Shown here piece after piece: positions 8,433-16,484 of a stretch of 64,000 nt of DNA (within the stretch, counting starts at the first letter, position 1; each line of letters starts with the position of its first letter). Under the pieces are notes generated by a model that saw only the letters and a program-made list of their open reading frames with translations, was not told where the DNA came from and ran no database searches. A program made the translations under genes and the position numbers. The stretch comes from Actimicrobium sp034313845. GTDB lineage: Bacteria; Pseudomonadota; Gammaproteobacteria; Burkholderiales; Burkholderiaceae_D. The stretch is from NCBI RefSeq assembly GCF_034313845.1, contig NZ_JAVIWN010000003.1; one strand, given 5' to 3'.

Positions 8433-9290
8433 TTACCGTTGCAGCGGGGCAGGTAGCAGTCGATCGTACTCGGCCTTGACGCCGGCGTAGCACTCGCAGA
8501 CGCGGGCTTCGAGGCCTGGCCGGTTGAGTACGGTGATGTGTCCACGGGTGTACTGGATCAAGCCTTCATCCTGCAATTTTCCGGCGGCATCGGCAACGCT
8601 TTCACGGCGGACACCCAGCATGTTGCCGATCAGCTCCTGCGTCATGCTCATTTCGTTCGATGGTAACCGGTCCAGACTCAGCAGTAGCCAGCGGCACAGT
8701 TGCTGGACCACGCTGTGATGGCGATTGCAGACCGCAGTCTGCGACATCTGGGTCAACAGCGCCTGGGTGTAGCGCAACAGCAGCGACTGGAGTGCGCCGC
8801 CACGGTAGAACTCTTCCTTGAGTCGCGATGCTTTCAGGCGGAATCCGTAACCGGCGCTTTTTACCACGGCGCGGTTGAGTGATGTACCGCCGCCCATGAA
8901 CAGGGTCACGCCCACAACACCTTCGTGGCCAATGACTGCGGTCTCGGTGGCGGTGCCATCGCGCGATTCGTACAGCTGGGAGACGATGCTGCTGGTCAGA
9001 AAATAGACATGCTCCATTTCGACACCCGCTTCGCAAACCGCCATTCCCAGTGGCATCGGCACCAGTTCAAGATACGGCAGGATGCGCTCGTAGTCTTCGG
9101 CAGGCAGGCCGGCGAGCAAGTTATTTTGTTTGGGGTTGTGGCCATACAGGCCGGCAATACGTACTGCACCTGATACGCGCGCTGCCGGCAAGCGGGTCTC
9201 GCGGCCAGTTGATTTCAGGTTGCCGTTGTTGCGTGTGACGCTGCGGGCGTTTCGTGGCGTGGTCTCGCAGATGTTCAATCCCTGTTCCAT
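8433..9290 (-). CDS. Crp/Fnr family transcription regulator
   Basis: The 285-residue protein has a variable N-terminal tail (1-55), a cyclic-nucleotide-binding-type beta-roll (about 60-175, with VCEAGVEMEHVYFLTSSIVS and VIGHEGVVGVTLFMGG) and a C-terminal winged helix (about 205-265, with MTQELIGNMLGVRRESVADA as the HTH). The cAMP phosphate-cassette arginine/serine pattern of CRP and the cysteine cluster of FNR are both absent, so the signal is unknown. It lies next to two response regulators on the same strand, which suggests a shared stress or stationary-phase circuit, but each could be transcribed alone. Confidence 0.85.
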   Translation of the reverse strand: MEQGLNICETTPRNARSVTRNNGNLKSTGRETRLPAARVSGAVRIAGLYGHNPKQNNLLAGLPAEDYERILPYLELVPMPLGMAVCEAGVEMEHVYFLTSSIVSQLYESRDGTATETAVIGHEGVVGVTLFMGGGTSLNRAVVKSAGYGFRLKASRLKEEFYRGGALQSLLLRYTQALLTQMSQTAVCNRHHSVVQQLCRWLLLSLDRLPSNEMSMTQELIGNMLGVRRESVADAAGKLQDEGLIQYTRGHITVLNRPGLEARVCECYAGVKAEYDRLLPAPLQR

Positions 9291-9413
9291 GCGTATCTCC
9301 TCTTGGTGGTGAGAATTTCGATGGATGCATCATTGCAGAGGCAGCACGCTTTTTTAATCAGCGCATCACCCATTCCCATGTGGGATTACGCTGACAAGAA
9401 CAGCGTTGCAGAA

Positions 9414-9860
9414 CTAATTCGCAGTGGGTGCAGGAGGGATAGTTGCGTTACGGCCCAGCCGTTCGAGCAGTTCGCGCATGTCGGTGAATTCGGAGGTCTT
9501 GTCAAAGAAATACTGGACACCCAGTTGTCCGGCCAGGCGGTGATAGCCTTTGCTGACGTTGTTGCTGAAGATGATGCGGATTTGTTGATCGTGCTGCGAT
9601 TCGCGACTTAAACGGCGGAGCAGACTGATGCCATTGCCTTGTCGGAGCTGGATATCGAGGATCAGGATATCGCAGGGATGCAGCGCCAACTGGTCCAGTG
9701 CGTCATCCTCGGAATCGGCATGACCGACCAGCGTGATGCCCGGTATGTCGGCAAAGCTTTCGATGAGCAGTTCGCGTACCAGGCTGGAATCTTCAATCAG
9801 GAACACCTGCAGTGGCTGCGATAGCGGATGATTCAATGGGTTTCCTTGCTCTTGACTCAA
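9414..9860 (-). CDS. Receiver-only response regulator
   Basis: This 148-residue protein is a lone CheY-like receiver with no output domain. The acidic pair is IEDS (about 21-24), the phosphorylated Asp lies in DILILDIQLRQGNG (about 71), the Ser is in IIFSNN and the Lys in FFDKTSEF, so all phosphotransfer residues are present. Its ATG overlaps the stop of the LuxR-type regulator upstream by four bases (ATGA), which implies translational coupling. No histidine kinase is nearby. It may act as a phosphate sink or partner of the LuxR protein. Confidence 0.85.
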   Translation of the reverse strand: MSQEQGNPLNHPLSQPLQVFLIEDSSLVRELLIESFADIPGITLVGHADSEDDALDQLALHPCDILILDIQLRQGNGISLLRRLSRESQHDQQIRIIFSNNVSKGYHRLAGQLGVQYFFDKTSEFTDMRELLERLGRNATIPPAPTAN

Positions 9861-10489
9861 TCGATCAGGTTTTGCTTGATCGCGTAATAAATGATGTCGG
9901 CATTACTGACCATGCTCATTTTTTGCAGCACACGCGCGCGGTAGGTACTGACGGTCTTGACGCTCAGACATAGTTCATCGGCGATCTTGGTAACTCCTTC
10001 ACCTTGACTGAGCTTGTAGAAAATCTCATATTCCCGCGCAGACAGGGTTTCGTGCAAAGGTTTATCTGTATTGGCATCCGGATCCATCGTCAGCAATTCG
10101 GCTACGGCGTAGCTGATGTACTTGTGGCCACGCATGATGGTTTGAATCGCGTTGACCAGTTCGGTCGCCAGCGCTTCCTTCTGCACGTAGCCGCTGGCAC
10201 CGCTGCGCAGGATCTGGACCGCGTAGCGGTTTTCAGGATGCATGCTCAGGATCAGAACCGGCAGTTCCGGCTTTTCACGCTTGATCTGCTTCAGGACTTC
10301 GACTCCGCTTTTATCCGGCATCGCGATGTCGAGAACGACGATGTCCCAGTCTTCCGCCCGGATCAGGCGGATTGCTTCTTCGGCGGTCCCTGCTTCACCA
10401 CCAATTTCCATGTCGGGGATGTTGTCAATAAAATAATGAACGCCTGCACGAACAACTGCGTGATCATCTACTACCAGGATTCTTATCAT
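9857..10489 (-). CDS. LuxR/NarL-type response regulator
   Basis: The 210-residue two-domain regulator has a receiver with VVDDHAVVRAG (acidic pair), VVLDIAMPDKSG (phospho-Asp about 55), LILSMHPE and GYVQKEA (Lys about 105), then a LuxR HTH domain (about 143-205) with LSAREYEIFYKLSQGEGVTK and LCLSVKTVSTYRARVLQKM. The fold and length match the UvrY/NarL group. It is the first gene of a two-gene unit with the receiver-only protein. The cognate kinase is not in the window. Confidence 0.92.
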   Translation of the reverse strand: MIRILVVDDHAVVRAGVHYFIDNIPDMEIGGEAGTAEEAIRLIRAEDWDIVVLDIAMPDKSGVEVLKQIKREKPELPVLILSMHPENRYAVQILRSGASGYVQKEALATELVNAIQTIMRGHKYISYAVAELLTMDPDANTDKPLHETLSAREYEIFYKLSQGEGVTKIADELCLSVKTVSTYRARVLQKMSMVSNADIIYYAIKQNLID

Positions 10490-10745
10490 AGTTGGCTAAT
10501 TGCAGCCGGACGGAAAGTACCGGCATGGGGGGTTATGTTACTCAAGGAAAGACTGCCACACCATAGTTTTACACGTTGTGATGTGATGGATTGTAGAGAG
10601 TTTTTCGGGTCAGAATTTATTTCAATATTTTTTTCTGGAACAGCTCCATCGAGTCATTGAACAGAAAGGCAAAAGGGATGAATCAGCCTACCTTATTCGA
10701 CCTTGTTTCGAGATGATTCGGTGCGGATTGAGCCGCGCGTCACGC

Positions 10746-10751
10746 TACAAT
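10746..10751 (+). promoter_or_regulatory. Probable -10 element of pyrF
   Basis: TACAAT at 10746-10751 in the context GCTACAATGCG, a common betaproteobacterial -10 form, lies 29 bases before the GTG start chosen for pyrF. No good -35 at normal spacing was found, so the call is tentative. It argues against the longer open frame that begins at 10703. Confidence 0.4.
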
Positions 10752-10780
10752 GCGCGAGTTCGCAACTCTCGGATATTGCC

Positions 10781-11605
10781 GTGACTTTCACAGAAAAACT
10801 TGCTGCCGCCTGGCGCACCAACGATACGCTGCTGTGTGTCGGTCTCGATCCGGATACGGCTAAATTCCCGTTGCATTTGCGTGATCAGCCTGACGCCATC
10901 CTGCAATTTTGCACCGCCATGATCGATGCAACCGCTGCGACTGCCTGTGCCTTCAAGCCCCAAATTGCCTATTTTGCGGCGTTGCGTGCCGAAGACCAGC
11001 TTGAAGCGATTTGCCATTACGTGCGGTCAACCTATCCGCACCTGCCGATCATCCTCGATGCCAAGCGCGGGGATATCGGCGCCACCGCCGAGCAATATGC
11101 CCGCGAAGCGTTCGAGCGCTACGGTGCCGACGCGGTCACGGTCAATCCTTACATGGGGCAGGACTCCATTGCGCCCTATCTGGAATGGAAAGACCGTGGC
11201 GTGATCGTGCTGTGTCGTACCTCCAATCCCGGCGGGTCCGACTTGCAATTTCTTGAGGTGGACGGGACACCGTTGTATCAGCTGGTCGCGCGGCTGGTTG
11301 CTGACAAATGGAACCGCAACGGTCAGTGCAGTCTGGTGGTCGGCGCGACGTTTCCGCACGAGCTGGCACAAGTTCGTGCCATCGTCGGCACGATGCCGTT
11401 GCTGGTGCCCGGCATCGGTGCCCAAGGTGGGGATATTGCCGCGACTGTGGCGGCTGGCCAGACTACTGACGGTCTCGGCATGATGATCAATTCGTCGCGC
11501 GCAATTTTGTATGCCACGCCGATTGATCATGAAGATTTCGCGCAAGCTGCACGACGGGTTGCCGAGGCAACCCGGGTCGAGATCAATCGCTATCGGGCTG
11601 GCTGA
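10781..11605 (+). CDS. pyrF: Orotidine 5'-phosphate decarboxylase, type 2
   Basis: PyrF decarboxylates OMP to UMP, the last step of de novo pyrimidine synthesis. The 274-residue product belongs to the longer type 2 group. The catalytic block is ILDAKRGDIGAT with Asp93, Lys95 and Asp98. Other conserved parts are LCVGLDPDTAKFP (about 18-30) and VPGIGAQGGD. GTG 10781 (MTFTEKLAAAW) is chosen because homologous sequence begins there and a -10 element lies inside the longer frame. Its 3' end overlaps the convergent hydrolase gene by 23 bases. Confidence 0.93.
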   Translation: MTFTEKLAAAWRTNDTLLCVGLDPDTAKFPLHLRDQPDAILQFCTAMIDATAATACAFKPQIAYFAALRAEDQLEAICHYVRSTYPHLPIILDAKRGDIGATAEQYAREAFERYGADAVTVNPYMGQDSIAPYLEWKDRGVIVLCRTSNPGGSDLQFLEVDGTPLYQLVARLVADKWNRNGQCSLVVGATFPHELAQVRAIVGTMPLLVPGIGAQGGDIAATVAAGQTTDGLGMMINSSRAILYATPIDHEDFAQAARRVAEATRVEINRYRAG

Positions 11606-12467
11606 AAAAATCCAGCATCTCTGCCAGCAATAGCTCGGGCGATTGCTCCGGGATGAAATGGCCCGCTGCAAAGGCGCTGCCGCTGACGGGGGCGTGACAT
11701 TTTTCCTGCCAGTTCGCCAGCGGCTCGAACAGTCGGCCGACCACGCCATGCTTGCCCCAGACCAGATGGAGCGGGCAGGCGATTTTTTTCGGTGAGCGAT
11801 CGTGCTCCAGATCGATACCGGCCGAAGCGCGATAATCTTCGCAGGCTGCATGGATTGCGGCGGGATTGCAGAAGCAGCGCCGGTATTCGGCCATGGCATC
11901 TGCATCGATGAAGTCCGTGCCGTGCGAACCCCAGCCCCCGAGTGTGAACTCCAGAAAGAATCTGGCGCTGTTGCCGATCAGCGTTTCAGGGAGTGGTGCC
12001 GGCTGTATCAACATGAACCAGTGGTAATACAGTGTCGCGAAGGCCTTGTCGGTGGCATCGTACATCGTCAGGGTCGGCGCAATGTCGATCAGCATCAGCT
12101 TGCGTACCGCTTGCGGATGATCAAGTGCCAGCCGATGCGCCACGCGTGCGCCGCGGTCATGGGCGCACAAGCGGAATTGCCGGTGGCCGAGCGCGGCCAT
12201 CAACTCGACCATGTCTTGCGCCATGATCCGCTTCGAATAATTGGCATGATCGGTTTCACCCGGCGGTTTCGACGAATCGCCATAGCCACGCAAGTCCGGC
12301 ATGACCAGCGTGTAGTGTTCTGCCAGACGGTCGGCGATTTTGTGCCAGATCAAATGCGTCTGAGGGAACCCATGCAACAAGAGCAACGGCGGCCCGGTTC
12401 CGCCATGACGGCAGTGAATCGTGACGCCGTTGACCTCGCATTGCGCCGTACTGAAATTGCGCAGCAT
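11583..12467 (-). CDS. Alpha/beta hydrolase resembling haloacetate (fluoroacetate) dehalogenase
   Basis: The 294-residue product has the alpha/beta hydrolase fold, with LLLLHGFPQTHLIWHK (oxyanion HGFP) and the nucleophile elbow AHDRGARVAHR. Residues line up with the pocket of known fluoroacetate dehalogenases: nucleophile Asp104 with Arg105 and Arg108, acid Asp128, halide-binding His149-Trp150 and Tyr212, and the base His in AAGHFIPEQ. The spacing Asp104-His149 (45 residues) equals that of the characterised enzyme (Asp110-His155). Substrate is inferred; epoxide hydrolase is the alternative. It is followed on the same strand by no further gene; pncC lies directly upstream. Confidence 0.8.
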   Translation of the reverse strand: MLRNFSTAQCEVNGVTIHCRHGGTGPPLLLLHGFPQTHLIWHKIADRLAEHYTLVMPDLRGYGDSSKPPGETDHANYSKRIMAQDMVELMAALGHRQFRLCAHDRGARVAHRLALDHPQAVRKLMLIDIAPTLTMYDATDKAFATLYYHWFMLIQPAPLPETLIGNSARFFLEFTLGGWGSHGTDFIDADAMAEYRRCFCNPAAIHAACEDYRASAGIDLEHDRSPKKIACPLHLVWGKHGVVGRLFEPLANWQEKCHAPVSGSAFAAGHFIPEQSPELLLAEMLDFFSQPDSD

Positions 12468-12952
12468 TAGCTGTGTCCGAGCAAGCGCAGCAAACCCTGC
12501 AGCGCATGGGCGACGGTTTGTTCGCGCACGCTGTGGCGATCACCGTCAAATACCTTGCGCTCGGTGCGGCTGGCCGAGTGCATCGACCAGCCAAAACAGA
12601 CGGTGCCGACTGGCTTGCCAGGCACGGCACCTCCAGGACCCGCGATACCGGTGGTTGACAGCGCTATATGGGCATTGCTGTTTGCTAATGCCCCCGCAGC
12701 CATCGCTGCGGCGACTTCTTCGCTGACGGCACCGTGCCGTGCAATCAAGGCATCAGGGATATCGAGTAATGCAGTCTTGGATGCGTTTGAATACGTCACG
12801 AAACCGCAGTCGAACCAGTCAGAACAGCCGGCGATTTCAGTGATGGCGTGCGCTACGCCACCGCCAGTGCAGGACTCTGCGGTTGTCAATAACAAGCCGC
12901 GTTGTTGCAGGGCCTGGCCAGCTTGCGCTGCCAGATCGGTGATCTTGTCCAT
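12467..12952 (-). CDS. pncC: Nicotinamide-nucleotide amidohydrolase (CinA C-terminal domain)
   Basis: PncC converts nicotinamide mononucleotide to nicotinic acid mononucleotide in pyridine-nucleotide recycling. The 161-residue protein is a stand-alone CinA_C domain with TTAESCTGGGVAHAITEI (about 23-40, catalytic Ser in SCTGG), FVTYSNASK and STTGIAGPGGAVPGKPVG (about 99-116). Length equals E. coli PncC. The stop overlaps the start of the downstream hydrolase by one base. ThiL and pgpA, often neighbours of pncC in betaproteobacteria, lie 7.5 kb away here, on the far side of the type III secretion genes and feoAB. Confidence 0.9.
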   Translation of the reverse strand: MDKITDLAAQAGQALQQRGLLLTTAESCTGGGVAHAITEIAGCSDWFDCGFVTYSNASKTALLDIPDALIARHGAVSEEVAAAMAAGALANSNAHIALSTTGIAGPGGAVPGKPVGTVCFGWSMHSASRTERKVFDGDRHSVREQTVAHALQGLLRLLGHS

Positions 12953-13056
12953 CGCGTCGAACTCCTCAAATAAGCCGATTCGGCATGCAGCTCCCGCATT
13001 GCGAGCGCAACTACTCTACCATCGGGCGGCGCAAAAGGGGATCGACCTGCACAGGC

Positions 13057-13653
13057 TCAGGTGGCTGAGTGCGGCGTGATCTGTTTCTTCAGTGTGGCCT
13101 TCAATGCGTCAATGGCTATATCGAACTCCATGCGCCATTCACCGCTAGCCGCGACCAGCAAGGCCGTTCCGGGACGCAGGTCCGGGTCGGCCTTGACTGG
13201 CCATTCGGGTTCGGGAAGATGCGCCAGGTCAGACGGATGCAGATGAAGCGATGCCTCGCTCAGTTTGGCCGGGGCTTCAAGCGAGAGGCGCTTGACCAGT
13301 GATTCAATGCGTTCGCGGTCAGAAATCGACAGGATCATTCGGTCGAACAGGTCTAGCGCCAGGCGGATGACGAGCTCTCGGGATCTTCCTGAGAACGCGG
13401 CATATTGTGCATCGAATGCCGCGAGGTAGCCGCGCAGACGTTCAACGGATTGCTGTTCTGCTTCGTTGAGAATCTGTCTTGCTTGATGGCGGGCTTGATC
13501 GAGTAACTGATTGGCGTCGTCGCGGGCATCATCAAGGATGCGTTGGGCATTGGCTTGCGCATCGGTCGTGATCGCGAGCGCCGAAAGTCGCAAGATGCCC
13601 TGGTCGGGGCGCAAGGCTGCATCGTACTGGATGGAATCGACACAAAACATCAT
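13057..13653 (-). CDS. sctL: Type III secretion stator protein SctL (YscL/HrpE/FliH-like)
   Basis: SctL binds the export ATPase SctN and links it to the cytoplasmic sorting platform. The 198-residue product has a long Ala/Gln/Asp-rich coiled-coil region (about 30-85, with AQRILDDARDDANQLLDQAR) and a C-terminal globular part ending in EWRMEFDIAIDALKATL, as in YscL/FliH proteins. ATG 13653 (MMFCVDSIQYD) is preferred because GAGGAAA stands just upstream; a longer open frame begins at 13740. It overlaps sctK by four bases. No SctN ATPase follows, which is odd for a complete locus. Confidence 0.8.
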   Translation of the reverse strand: MMFCVDSIQYDAALRPDQGILRLSALAITTDAQANAQRILDDARDDANQLLDQARHQARQILNEAEQQSVERLRGYLAAFDAQYAAFSGRSRELVIRLALDLFDRMILSISDRERIESLVKRLSLEAPAKLSEASLHLHPSDLAHLPEPEWPVKADPDLRPGTALLVAASGEWRMEFDIAIDALKATLKKQITPHSAT

Positions 13654-14234
13654 GGATTTTCCTCGCTGCGTTGTTGACACAGTCGCCAGCAACGTTGTGA
13701 CCGTGTTGTGGACCGGAGTATGTCTTCCGGTGCAGCCCAATTGTTCTGTATTCGCAGATCAATGCTGACCTGGCTCTGTACGGACAAGTGCAATTGCAGC
13801 CGTGGCCAGAGACCCGGAAAGCCCTGTTCGAGTCGAATGGCTATTTCCGCCAGTCCGCAGATGTCGAGCGCGTCGGTGCTTGCGGGATGCGGCACGACGT
13901 AGGCATGCAATGGCTGAGTTGCGGCAATGGCCCGGCACCATTTTTGATCGCTCAGTGGTAATGCCCGCAGTGCTTTCTGGTCGGGTTGGCGGGCGGTAAT
14001 TAATCCCATGAACAGACTCCCCGCATAGGGCAGCTTCAGACCATTCATCATCGCGACACTGCTCCATGCTGGATCGAAACGCAGGGGTAAGTCACCGGGT
14101 ATTCGTGCGCTGGCACACCATGTCCGATACCTGTCGCGTTGTGCGATCAGACTGCTGTCTCCGGCACCGGATGGGGTGTCGGTGCCGATGTTCCACGGGT
14201 TGAACCACCAGTCGATAAATGTTTCCGACAGCAT
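13650..14234 (-). CDS. sctK: Type III secretion sorting-platform protein SctK (YscK-like)
   Basis: SctK is a cytoplasmic sorting-platform component that bridges SctD and SctQ. The 194-residue product shows the weakly conserved SctK pattern: an N-terminal aromatic stretch FIDWWFNPWNIG and a C-terminal DILRSTTRSQRCWRLCQQ. Identification rests mostly on position between sctJ and sctL. A CGGAG site six bases before ATG 14234 favours this start over an in-frame ATG at 14252 that overlaps the sctJ stop. It overlaps sctL by four bases (ATGA). Confidence 0.65.
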   Translation of the reverse strand: MLSETFIDWWFNPWNIGTDTPSGAGDSSLIAQRDRYRTWCASARIPGDLPLRFDPAWSSVAMMNGLKLPYAGSLFMGLITARQPDQKALRALPLSDQKWCRAIAATQPLHAYVVPHPASTDALDICGLAEIAIRLEQGFPGLWPRLQLHLSVQSQVSIDLRIQNNWAAPEDILRSTTRSQRCWRLCQQRSEENP

Positions 14235-14251
14235 GAATATCTCCGGCAACA

Positions 14252-15079
14252 TTACGTGGCGGTCGATTTGCCCGGGATTTTTGCTGACCCACGTGCGCTA
14301 ATGACCTTGCCAATTTTGGTGCTGGTTAAAGTAAGCCACAAAATGGCGACAACGCCTGCCAGACTTGTGATCGTCAGCAGCGTCAGCGTCCACATCAGAC
14401 CTGACGCAGATTCGCTCTGGACCACAAACGGACCGACCGATTCCCATTCGACTCCTGCGGGAGCGGCACCAGCAGGTGCCAGCACGACCGACACCTTCGA
14501 GCGTCCTTCGACTCCGGACAACCCCGGAATACTGGATGCAACCAAATTGGTAATGCGCGGGATATTGGTATCTTCATCAAACGGCGCAGTGTATTTGACA
14601 AAGACGGCCGCTGAAGAAGGCTGAATGGGTTCGCCTGGAGCAATTCGTTCAGGTAGCACCACGTGTACCCGTGCACTGACGACATGATCGAATTGCTGCA
14701 GCGTGAACTCAAGCTCTTCGGAAAGTGCATGGATGTAACGGACGCGCTCCTCCAGTGGCGTTGAAATCATGCCTTCTTTCTTGAATACTGTGCCCAGGTT
14801 AGAGAGGGATCGTTTCGGTAAGCCTGCCGCACGCATGATGTCGGTGGCCCGGGGCACATCGGTTTCACGCACCGTCAGCGTGACCCCCTCTTTGGTCGGA
14901 ATTTTTTTAGCTTCGATGCCATTGTGGCGAAGTAACGCGACAATTTCATTGGCATCGGCCTCCTGCAAATTGGTTTGCAGGTTGGATACCTGACTGCATC
15001 CCCACATCAGCAGCAACAATGCGATTTGCAGGACCCAGCGAGGCAAGATCGTCCGAATGCGCAACATGGAGCTCGACAT
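14252..15079 (-). CDS. sctJ: Type III secretion inner-membrane ring lipoprotein SctJ
   Basis: SctJ (YscJ/HrcJ/PrgK) forms the inner ring of the injectisome base. The 275-residue product has a lipoprotein signal with Cys28 in LLLLMWGCSQ, the first ring-building motif with DANEIVALLRHNGIEAKK (about 41-58), and the second with EELEFTLQQFDHVVSARVHV and VLPER (about 120-144). A transmembrane helix lies at about 228-252, followed by a basic tail. All family parts are present and the length is normal, so the gene looks intact. It lies two bases after sctI. Confidence 0.92.
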   Translation of the reverse strand: MSSSMLRIRTILPRWVLQIALLLLMWGCSQVSNLQTNLQEADANEIVALLRHNGIEAKKIPTKEGVTLTVRETDVPRATDIMRAAGLPKRSLSNLGTVFKKEGMISTPLEERVRYIHALSEELEFTLQQFDHVVSARVHVVLPERIAPGEPIQPSSAAVFVKYTAPFDEDTNIPRITNLVASSIPGLSGVEGRSKVSVVLAPAGAAPAGVEWESVGPFVVQSESASGLMWTLTLLTITSLAGVVAILWLTLTSTKIGKVISARGSAKIPGKSTAT

Positions 15080-15081
15080 AG

Positions 15082-15483
15082 TTATTGCATCCTCGTCAAT
15101 TGGTCCACGGAGGTCGACGCTTTCGTAATCGTCTTGGAGATAAATTGCACTCTTGTCTGGTAATCGTTCAGCGCCAGCATCGCCTTCAGCATGAGCGACT
15201 GATCGCCTGTCTGTGAAGCACGTTCGAGCATCTGTGAAACGTATTGCTGATCCTTTTGTACTTCAGATGCCAGTTCGGTCGCGCGGTTGACAAGCTGGCT
15301 AGACATCGACATTGGTTGCGAGTCGGTATCACCGGGTCTCAGGCCAGGGGCCGCAGTATGTTGTTGCATCGCCTGGGCGAAAGCCTGGTTATCTGCATCA
15401 GTCGGTGCGGTGATATCGATTTGCAGCGACGATAGTCCTCCTTCGGGTGTGCTGGCAGTGGTGACTGGGCTAACCGGAGACAT
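15082..15483 (-). CDS. sctI: Type III secretion inner rod protein SctI
   Basis: SctI polymerises into the inner rod that anchors the needle. The 133-residue product has a disordered N-terminal half and a C-terminal helical part with LASEVQKDQQYVSQMLERAS and MLKAMLALNDYQTRVQFISK, the amphipathic pattern of YscI/HrpB/PrgJ proteins. Position just upstream of sctJ supports the call. The C-terminus ends in VDQLTRMQ. It probably starts a tightly packed unit sctI-J-K-L. Confidence 0.75.
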   Translation of the reverse strand: MSPVSPVTTASTPEGGLSSLQIDITAPTDADNQAFAQAMQQHTAAPGLRPGDTDSQPMSMSSQLVNRATELASEVQKDQQYVSQMLERASQTGDQSLMLKAMLALNDYQTRVQFISKTITKASTSVDQLTRMQ

Positions 15484-15712
15484 GACATTGCCTTTGAAAT
15501 AAGCGCGATCGGATGAAGTGCTGTTTAACGCTGAAGTGAGTTGCCTTGTCCCGACTAATTGCCGTCAATTAACGGTTGACTTCGCGTCTGGTTGCTTGTG
15601 CGTATGTTGCGTTCTGTTATGTGGTTGGATCGAATGTGGAGATGTCGCAAATCGACCTAAAGGCTGGAATTTCTCTCTTTTACGGTTGCTGCTATGTAAG
15701 ACGGCCTGATGA

Positions 15713-16243
15713 CTACAATTTATTATATTCATCGGCCGACTTTGACGCTCTTCTAAAGGTTGCCATTGCCATCTCGGTGACTTGCTCAAGTAATTTGTTC
15801 ACCATTTCCATGCCGTTCAGTATGAACTGCCCAAATTTGCCAATCAGGTCGATGAACGGATGTCCTCTATCTTCATTATTTGCGGGTTGGATATCGGGCT
15901 TGGATGCCGGTTTGATTCTTTCTGCGCGGGGCTGCGACGAGATGGCAGGACCGTCCCTGTTGTCAGAGTTCTTCCCGCCTTGTTTGTTGGAGCCCTCCTC
16001 CTTTTTCTCCTTGGATGCGACCTTGTTCTGCTCGGCTACTTTCGTCTGGCCCGGCAAAGCACCCGTCGAGGCGCTTTTCAATAAGCGCTGTTGCATCCCC
16101 TTACCCCTTGCTGCGACCGCGGCAGGTGGCGTGTTTCCAGCTTGTGCCTTAACTTCTGGCTGTTCAGTCTTGGGAGACTGTGGGAGATTGGATATTGACT
16201 CGAGTCGAACTGAGTTGGATCGGTTTGCAGAATGAAAAGTCAT
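15713..16243 (-). CDS. Unknown protein in the YscH/YopR position of the type III block
   Basis: I do not recognise this 176-residue protein. Residues 1-120 are polar and low-complexity (Lys/Ala/Gln/Pro rich, with SKEKKEEGSNKQGGKNSDNR) and look disordered. Residues about 127-165 form an amphipathic segment (HPFIDLIGKFGQFILNGMEM). It has no signal peptide. It is on the same strand as sctI-J-K-L and directly upstream of sctI, 229 bases away. In Ysc-type loci that slot holds yscH, which encodes the secreted regulator YopR of similar size (165 residues). A secreted substrate or needle-assembly factor is a reasonable guess, not a finding from similarity. Confidence 0.5.
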   Translation of the reverse strand: MTFHSANRSNSVRLESISNLPQSPKTEQPEVKAQAGNTPPAAVAARGKGMQQRLLKSASTGALPGQTKVAEQNKVASKEKKEEGSNKQGGKNSDNRDGPAISSQPRAERIKPASKPDIQPANNEDRGHPFIDLIGKFGQFILNGMEMVNKLLEQVTEMAMATFRRASKSADEYNKL

Positions 16244-16449
16244 TTGAATCTCCTGGAGTGTCTTTGCCTGAGACTAAAACAGGCTTGAGAAGCTATGTCT
16301 GGTGCTGTCAAAGGTTGGTGGCGATAACGGCACAACAGTTCCATCGATCAGTGGGCCATGCCTGCGCTATCTGAATGCGGCCATTCATACGATCGGCGAA
16401 GTGATCCCGCTTAAACAAGTGGTGGCTAGCGCCAGAACGTATCTGGTGC

Positions 16450-16468
16450 CATAATCGGAATCATTCTC
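16450..16468 (+). promoter_or_regulatory. Fur-box-like operator upstream of feoA
   Basis: CATAATCGGAATCATTCTC matches the 19 bp Fur consensus GATAATGATAATCATTATC at 14 of 19 positions and lies 17 bases before the feoA ATG. Its left part, CATAAT, could be the -10 element, so Fur binding would block RNA polymerase. Regulation by Fur is inferred from the match and the gene's role in ferrous iron uptake. Confidence 0.6.
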
Positions 16469-16484
16469 ATCTGACGGTTGTTCC

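Noticed and set aside
10703..10780. N-terminal extension of pyrF
   Set aside because: A -10-like TACAAT lies inside it and family similarity begins at the GTG at 10781.
11583..11605. Overlap of pyrF with the convergent hydrolase gene as a sign of misassembly
   Set aside because: Both C-termini look complete (AEATRVEINRYRAG and MLDFFSQPDSD), and short convergent overlaps are common.
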